From NCBI RefSeq assembly GCF_947581785.1, contig NZ_CANPVO010000033.1, positions 1 to 64,000 of the forward strand: a DNA stretch of 64,000 nt, in the 5' to 3' direction. Shown piece after piece: positions 59,685 through 64,000 of the stretch (the stretch's first letter is position 1; each line of letters opens with the position of its first letter). Source of the DNA: Candidatus Palauibacter polyketidifaciens (GTDB lineage: Bacteria; Gemmatimonadota; Gemmatimonadetes; Palauibacterales; Palauibacteraceae). The notes beneath the pieces were generated by a model. It did not search any database. It worked only from the letters and a program-made list of their open reading frames with translations, and was not told the origin of the DNA. Made by a program: the position numbers and the translations under genes.

Positions 59685-61214
59685 ATGCGCCGCGCCCCTG
59701 ATCGAACATTCGTGACGCACCTCTGCTGTGCGCTTTCGCTCTCCCTGTTCGGCCTTCTGGCCTGCGCGCCCGAGGACGGTGGCGAGGCCGGTGGCGACGA
59801 AGCCTCCGGCGAGAGCCTCATGGAGCGCGTGATCGCGCGCGGCGAGTCCCTTGAGCTTCCGACGGAATGGGATCCGCCTCCGGGCGAGCCGATCGTGCAC
59901 CACACCGCGGGCTTCGCGAAGACGCTCTGCTCGGGCGTCTTCATCACCGGACTCGACTGGCGTGACGCGGCCGCCAACGTGGGCGGCTTCACGGCGCCCT
60001 TCCAGCACCGCGGCGCGGTCGTCGACACGGTCGTGGACATGGAGGCGCGGACGGTGAGCCTCACCCTCGGCTCGGGGATCACGCGCACCGCCAAGCTGTA
60101 CGGCAGCCAGGGCTGCATCACGAACCCGCTGGGCCAAGACTCGATCTACTTCACGCCCTCCGTCGTCGAGCCGATGACCCCGGATCCCGCCACCACGCCG
60201 TGGCCCATGGGGGACGTGCTCCCGGACGAGCCGTACCCGCCCGAGATCGACATGGACAAGGTCGGGCAGGCGGTCGAGATCGCGATGGACCAGGAGGGGA
60301 TGACGCTCGGCTTCGTCGTCACCTACCAGGGCCGGATCATCGGCGAGGACTACGGCCCCGGCGTCGACATGCACACCCCGTTCGAGAGCTGGTCGAAGGG
60401 GAAGTCGCTCACGGGAACGCTGATGGCGGTCCTCATCCAGCAGGGCGTGTACGGGCTGTGGCAGCGCGCGCCGATCCCGGAATGGCAGGACGACGACAGG
60501 AAGAACATCCGCATCGCCGACATCATGCGGATGTCGAGCGGGATCCGGATCGTCGCGCCCCAGGACCCGGATTATACGGAGGAGATGGGGTATCCCGACC
60601 ACCTCTATCTCTACACCGGCGAGAACGCCTTCGAGTGGGCCGCGACGCGCCCGCAGCAGTGGGAGCCCAACACGGTGGGGCGGTACCGGAACACCGACCC
60701 GGCGCTGACGAACTACCTGACCCGCCTCGGCGTGGAGGGGCGCGGCGAAGACTACCACGCCTTCCCGCAGCGGAACCTGTTCGACAAGCTCGGGATCCGG
60801 AACTTCATCATGGAGACGGACCCGAACGGGAACTTCCTCACGCAGGGCTACGAGTTCGGCTCCGCGCGCGACTGGGCACGGCTCGGCAACCTCTACCTGC
60901 AGGACGGCGTGTGGGAGGGCGAGCGCATCCTCCCCGAGGGCTATGTCGACTACGCGATGGAGATCGCCCCGGCCTGGATCGCGGACGGACGGCCCGTCTA
61001 CGGCGGCGGCTTCGTGTGGAAGGACCTCGGCTTCCCCATCGAGGATGACTACGGCGGGTTCGCGGGCGCCGGCGGGCAGTACACGGTGTTCATTCCGGCG
61101 CGCGGCCTCGTCATCACGCGTCTCGGAAAATACACGGGCGCCGGTCCGGGCCGGGAGAACCTGGACGCCGCGATCGCCCTGCTGATGGAAGCCGTGCCCC
61201 CGATCAGCGACTAA
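59685..61214 (+). CDS. Beta-lactamase-fold serine hydrolase lipoprotein
   Basis: 509 residues from ATG 59685 (GGAGG upstream) with a lipoprotein-like signal (LSLFGLLACAP). The serine hydrolase (class C-like/AmpH) domain has Ser235-x-x-Lys238 (ESWSKGKSLTG), Tyr334-x-Asn336 (RYRNTDPALT) and a late GAGGQYTVF in place of the KTG or HxG strand. An N-terminal region (about 50-190) precedes the catalytic domain. It may act as an esterase, peptidase or amidase; true beta-lactamase activity is unlikely. It is convergent with the exonuclease gene across a short tandem repeat. Confidence 0.87.
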   Translation: MRRAPDRTFVTHLCCALSLSLFGLLACAPEDGGEAGGDEASGESLMERVIARGESLELPTEWDPPPGEPIVHHTAGFAKTLCSGVFITGLDWRDAAANVGGFTAPFQHRGAVVDTVVDMEARTVSLTLGSGITRTAKLYGSQGCITNPLGQDSIYFTPSVVEPMTPDPATTPWPMGDVLPDEPYPPEIDMDKVGQAVEIAMDQEGMTLGFVVTYQGRIIGEDYGPGVDMHTPFESWSKGKSLTGTLMAVLIQQGVYGLWQRAPIPEWQDDDRKNIRIADIMRMSSGIRIVAPQDPDYTEEMGYPDHLYLYTGENAFEWAATRPQQWEPNTVGRYRNTDPALTNYLTRLGVEGRGEDYHAFPQRNLFDKLGIRNFIMETDPNGNFLTQGYEFGSARDWARLGNLYLQDGVWEGERILPEGYVDYAMEIAPAWIADGRPVYGGGFVWKDLGFPIEDDYGGFAGAGGQYTVFIPARGLVITRLGKYTGAGPGRENLDAAIALLMEAVPPISD

Positions 61215-61233
61215 CCGCGATCGGCGACTAACC
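61201..61233. repeat. Near-perfect 16-bp tandem repeat over two convergent stop codons
   Basis: cgatcagcgactaacc (61201-61216) is repeated with one change at 61218-61233. The first copy holds the TAA of the serine hydrolase (61212-61214); the second provides the TAG of the convergent exonuclease gene (61228-61230 on the minus strand). Confidence 0.7.
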
Positions 61234-62118
61234 CGCTGGCTCCCGGCGCGCCCCAGCGAGGCGCCCTGCACGAGCAGGAAGGTCCGGGGCGTCGAGGATC
61301 GTCGCGACGAGGTCGAAATCGTCGCGGGGGCCGGTCCATTCGAGGTCGTCCACGGTCGCTGAGACCGGGGCGTCGCGGACAAGCGTGGCGAGGCGGCGGA
61401 AGAGGAGCGCGTCATCGAGCGCGGTGCGCAGCGTCTGGGCGAGGCGTTCGGGGCCGCGCACGGAGACATCCCAGTCTCTTCCATCCGAGGGGATGTCCTC
61501 TATGCGGCCGTAACGCGAGAGCACGGCGGCGGCGGTCTTGGCGCCGAAGCCTCGGATGCCGGGGAATCCGTCCGCGGAGTCTCCCACCAGGGCGAGCCAG
61601 TCGGGGATCGCGGCGGGAGGGACCCCGAACTTCTCGATGACGCCGGCCTCGTCGCGCAGGAGCCGCTGTCGGCGGTCGAACTGCACGATGCGGTCGCCTT
61701 CCACGCACTGGGCGAGGTCCTTGTCCGGGGTGCAGAGGAAGACGCGCTCCACGCGCGGGTCCGCGGCGGCCATCGCGGCGCCGGACGCCATCGCGTCGTC
61801 CGCCTCATGCCCCACCATCGGCCACACGGTGAAGCCCGCCGAGGCGAGCGCCTCATCGACGAGCGGGAACTGCGAGTAGAGCGCCGGATCGATGCCCGAG
61901 CCGTCCTTGTAGCCGGGCCACAGATCGTTGCGGAAGGATTCGATGACGCGGTCGGTGGCGATCGCGACGTGCGTGGCGCCGCCCTCGAGGAGGCCGAGCA
62001 TCGAATTCACGACCCCGCGCGTCGCCCCCACCTCGTGGCCTCCGGCGTTCTTCGCCGACGGTGCGCCGTAGAAGTGCCGGAACAACTCGTAGGTGCCGTC
62101 GATGAGGTGGACCTGCAC
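61228..62118 (-). CDS. 5'-3' exonuclease (Pol I N-terminal type), stand-alone
   Basis: 296 residues from GTG 62118. It has the 5'-3' exonuclease/FEN-like fold: VHLIDGTYELFRHFYGAP, VAIATDRVIESFRNDLWPGYKDG, VGHEADDAMASGAAMAA, VFLCTPDKDLAQCV, and the helix-three-turn region LVGDSADGFPGIRGFGAKTAAAVLSRYG. The acidic metal ligands are at their normal places. Stand-alone members process RNA primers or flaps in replication and repair. It is divergent from proB, with about 200 bp between starts. Confidence 0.88.
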   Translation of the reverse strand: MQVHLIDGTYELFRHFYGAPSAKNAGGHEVGATRGVVNSMLGLLEGGATHVAIATDRVIESFRNDLWPGYKDGSGIDPALYSQFPLVDEALASAGFTVWPMVGHEADDAMASGAAMAAADPRVERVFLCTPDKDLAQCVEGDRIVQFDRRQRLLRDEAGVIEKFGVPPAAIPDWLALVGDSADGFPGIRGFGAKTAAAVLSRYGRIEDIPSDGRDWDVSVRGPERLAQTLRTALDDALLFRRLATLVRDAPVSATVDDLEWTGPRDDFDLVATILDAPDLPARAGRLAGARREPAG

Positions 62119-62319
62119 GCGAACTCTGCCCTCCGCTGACGCCCCGCCGCGATTCTCCGCCCCGTCCCGCTCCCGCCTCCGAAGCGTCGTGCGTCGGAGC
62201 GTGGTGTGCAACGGCCCGCTCCGGGGACTGGTGCGGGGGTGGCGCCGGTGTACCTTTGGTGGCCTTCCGCCGGCCCCGCGGCCGGCTGTCGGTCCCGGTC
62301 CCGCTGTGAGGCGTTCGAC

Positions 62320-63501
62320 GTGAGCCAGCTCCAACCAGTCTCGACCCCCGACGGCGCCGTCGCGCCGGCCGTGACGCGCCAGGCGATCGCGACGGCCGAC
62401 CGCGTCGTACTCAAGGTGGGGACGGGCGTCGTCACGCACGACGATGGGACGATTGCCCTCTCCCGTCTCTTCCGCGTCGTGGAGAGCGCGAGCCGCCTGC
62501 GGCGGGAGGGCCGGGAGGTCCTCATCGTGACTTCGGGAGCGGTGGGCCTGGGACGCGTCGCCCTCCAGCTCCCGGAGCCGCCCGAGACGGCCTCGCTGAA
62601 GCAGACGTGCGCCGCGATCGGCCAGAGCCGGCTCATGGAACTCTACCAGCAGGGGTTTGCCCGGCTAGGCGTCACCTGCGCGCAGATCCTCATCACGTGG
62701 ACGGACTTCGACGACCGGGTGCGCTACCTGAACCTGCACGAGACGCTCCAGAGTCTGTTCCGGCTCGGCGTCGTCCCCGTCGTGAACGAGAACGACGCGA
62801 TCTCGCTGAACGATCGCGTGTATCGGGGAACGGGCAAGCGGCCGATCTTCGACGACAATGACCGGCTCGGGGCGCTGGTCGCGAGCGAACTGGCGGCGGA
62901 TCTCATCGTGCTCCTCACGGACGTTCCGGGCGTCATGACGGCCGATCCCAGACGCGACCCGGACGCGAGGCTCGTCGGCCGGATCGACCGGCCCGATGAA
63001 CACGGACTCGACGTGGACGGGCGCTCCGGGCTCGGCCGGGGCGGGATGGCGAGCAAGCTGGAGGCGGCCCGCGTCGCGTCGCGCGGGGGTTGCCACACCG
63101 TCATCGCTTCGGGGGTCGATCCGGGCGCGCTCGACCGCGTGCTGGCCGGCGAGGAGGAGGGAACGTGGATCCCGCCGCGCGCCGCCCTCTCCTCGCGCAG
63201 CCGCTGGATCGCCTACTGTTCACACCCGCGCGGGACGCTGGTCCTGGCGGAGGGCGCAGAGGAACGTCTACGGAGCGGCGAGCCGCTGCGGGCCGGGGAT
63301 GTCGCGCGGGCGGACGGCGCGTTCCGGCGGGGCGACGTGGTCGAAGTTCGGGCGCTCGATGAATCGCTGGTCGGACGGGGCGTCGTCGCGCTCGACTCGC
63401 GACTCGTCCTCCAGGCGGCCTCACATCAGGCGGCCTCACATCAGGCGGGAGCCGGCGTTCAGGTCGTGGGGCGGGAGCATCTCATCCTCAAGGAATCATG
63501 A
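62320..63501 (+). CDS. proB: Glutamate 5-kinase
   Basis: 393 residues from GTG 62320 (GAGG upstream). The amino acid kinase domain has VVLKVGTGVV, EVLIVTSGAVGLG, VVPVVNENDAIS, DNDRLGALVASELAADLIVLLTDVPGVMTADPR, and GRGGMASKLEAARVASRGG. A C-terminal PUA domain follows (SRSRWIAYCSHPRGTLVLAEGAEERLRSG to VVALDSRLVLQAA). Catalyses ATP-dependent phosphorylation of glutamate, the first step of proline synthesis. A 15-bp tandem repeat near the end duplicates AASHQ. Its stop overlaps the proA start (ATGA). Confidence 0.94.
   Translation: MSQLQPVSTPDGAVAPAVTRQAIATADRVVLKVGTGVVTHDDGTIALSRLFRVVESASRLRREGREVLIVTSGAVGLGRVALQLPEPPETASLKQTCAAIGQSRLMELYQQGFARLGVTCAQILITWTDFDDRVRYLNLHETLQSLFRLGVVPVVNENDAISLNDRVYRGTGKRPIFDDNDRLGALVASELAADLIVLLTDVPGVMTADPRRDPDARLVGRIDRPDEHGLDVDGRSGLGRGGMASKLEAARVASRGGCHTVIASGVDPGALDRVLAGEEEGTWIPPRAALSSRSRWIAYCSHPRGTLVLAEGAEERLRSGEPLRAGDVARADGAFRRGDVVEVRALDESLVGRGVVALDSRLVLQAASHQAASHQAGAGVQVVGREHLILKES
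63413..63442 (+). repeat. 15-bp tandem duplication inside proB
   Basis: aggcggcctcacatc occurs at 63413-63427 and again at 63428-63442, followed by a partial third copy. It adds an in-frame AASHQ duplicate in the PUA domain, near the protein end. Confidence 0.75.
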
Positions 63502-64000
63502 TGGAAGCGATTGAATTGAAGTCGGAACGGACGGAGACGCCGACGGAGACGCTGAGGGAGCGGGCGGCCGGAGTACGGGCGGCGCAACGCACAATCGGAA
63601 GCGCCGAGGCGGAGCGCCGGGCGGCGGCGCTGCGCGCGCTGAAGACGGTTCTGGTCCGATCGCGGGACGAGATCTCACGGGCGAATGACGAGGATCTGGC
63701 GCGCGCGGCGGAGGAAGGGCTTTCCGGATCCCTCCTCCACCGGCTGGGGCTCCCCGATGCCAAGTTCGAGAGCCTGCTCGAGGGGATCGACGCGCTGGTC
63801 GAGGGCGAGGACCCGATCGACCGCGTCCTCACACGCACGGAGCTCGATGAAGGTCTCGTCCTCGAACGCGTGCGCAGCCCGCTCGGCGTCCTCCTCATCA
63901 TCTTCGAGAGTCGGCCCGACGCGGTGATCCAGATCGGGTCGCTCGCCATCCGCTCCGGGAACGGAGTCATCATGAAGGGCGGCCGCGAGGCGGCGCGCTC
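63498..64000 (+). CDS. proA: Glutamate-5-semialdehyde dehydrogenase, 3'-truncated by window edge
   Basis: 167 residues visible from ATG 63498 (ATG 63501 also possible; AAGGA upstream). An aldehyde dehydrogenase fold, with RERAAGVRAAQRTIGSAEAERRAAALRAL, FESLLEGIDALVEGEDPIDRV, VLERVRSPLGVLLIIFESRPDAVIQIGSLAIRSGNGVIMKGGREA being the conserved cofactor-binding start. Reduces gamma-glutamyl phosphate in the second step of proline synthesis. The overlap with proB ensures co-translation. The catalytic cysteine lies beyond the window. Confidence 0.94.
   Translation, partial: MMEAIELKSERTETPTETLRERAAGVRAAQRTIGSAEAERRAAALRALKTVLVRSRDEISRANDEDLARAAEEGLSGSLLHRLGLPDAKFESLLEGIDALVEGEDPIDRVLTRTELDEGLVLERVRSPLGVLLIIFESRPDAVIQIGSLAIRSGNGVIMKGGREAAR

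Overview
The window is about 64 kb of high-GC bacterial DNA, densely coded, with many four-base gene overlaps (ATGA, GTGA and also CTGA). The mix of genes suggests a Gemmatimonadota-type genome, perhaps a marine or host-associated one. It contains several Asp-box and six-bladed propeller proteins, an amidohydrolase, an S9 peptidase, a serine hydrolase, a peptidase-propeller-barrel fusion, and secreted proteins with a TonB plug domain but no barrel. This is inferred from gene content; no rRNA, tRNA or marker tree is available.

Layout. 1-4454 (+): 5'-truncated nicotinate phosphoribosyltransferase, amidohydrolase, cupin, and an AAA ATPase behind an AT-rich palindrome. 4511-18603 (-): a 12 kb co-directional block encoding the complete quinohemoprotein amine dehydrogenase system. 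Its order of transcription is HupE-like, NHL propeller, lectin-like, qhpG, A, D, C, B, F, E, followed by a gamma-glutamyltransferase. 18796-27231: tandem lipoprotein propellers, a TonB receptor (-) and an Asp-box protein (+). 27247-37741: two plug-only proteins and a PhoX-like gene, then a lower-GC island (about 30.6-36.2 kb) bounded by a broken rlpA on the left and a broken phoX on the right. The island holds two propeller-like proteins, a small cysteine-rich secreted protein, a third plug-only protein, a lipoprotein and transposase debris. An intact rlpA follows. 37953-44652: the peptidase-propeller-barrel fusion, a small membrane protein, a fur-pyrE-nfu cluster (-), an unknown gene and a DUF192 lipoprotein. 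44708-52452: fumarase, an ABC/GldG/DUF4340 operon (-) and a GT-C-like membrane protein. 52481-53310: a VapBC pair whose antitoxin has two DNA-binding-like halves. 53388-57063 (-): sugar isomerase, Gfo/Idh/MocA dehydrogenase and MFS transporter. 57206-64000: S9 peptidase, serine hydrolase, a 5'-3' exonuclease (-), proB and the start of proA.

The best-understood system is the qhp operon. QhpC is the gamma-subunit precursor. In the characterised system the radical SAM enzyme QhpD makes three thioether crosslinks in it, the flavoenzyme QhpG oxygenates the tryptophan that becomes cysteine tryptophylquinone, the protease QhpE removes the leader, and the ABC transporter QhpF exports it. The periplasmic enzyme then assembles with the diheme alpha subunit (QhpA) and the propeller beta subunit (QhpB). 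All crosslink residues are present here. Three extra genes are coupled upstream, and no AraC-type qhpR is present. Other themes are repeated CTG start codons, plug-only proteins with their debris, and short tandem duplications at gene ends.
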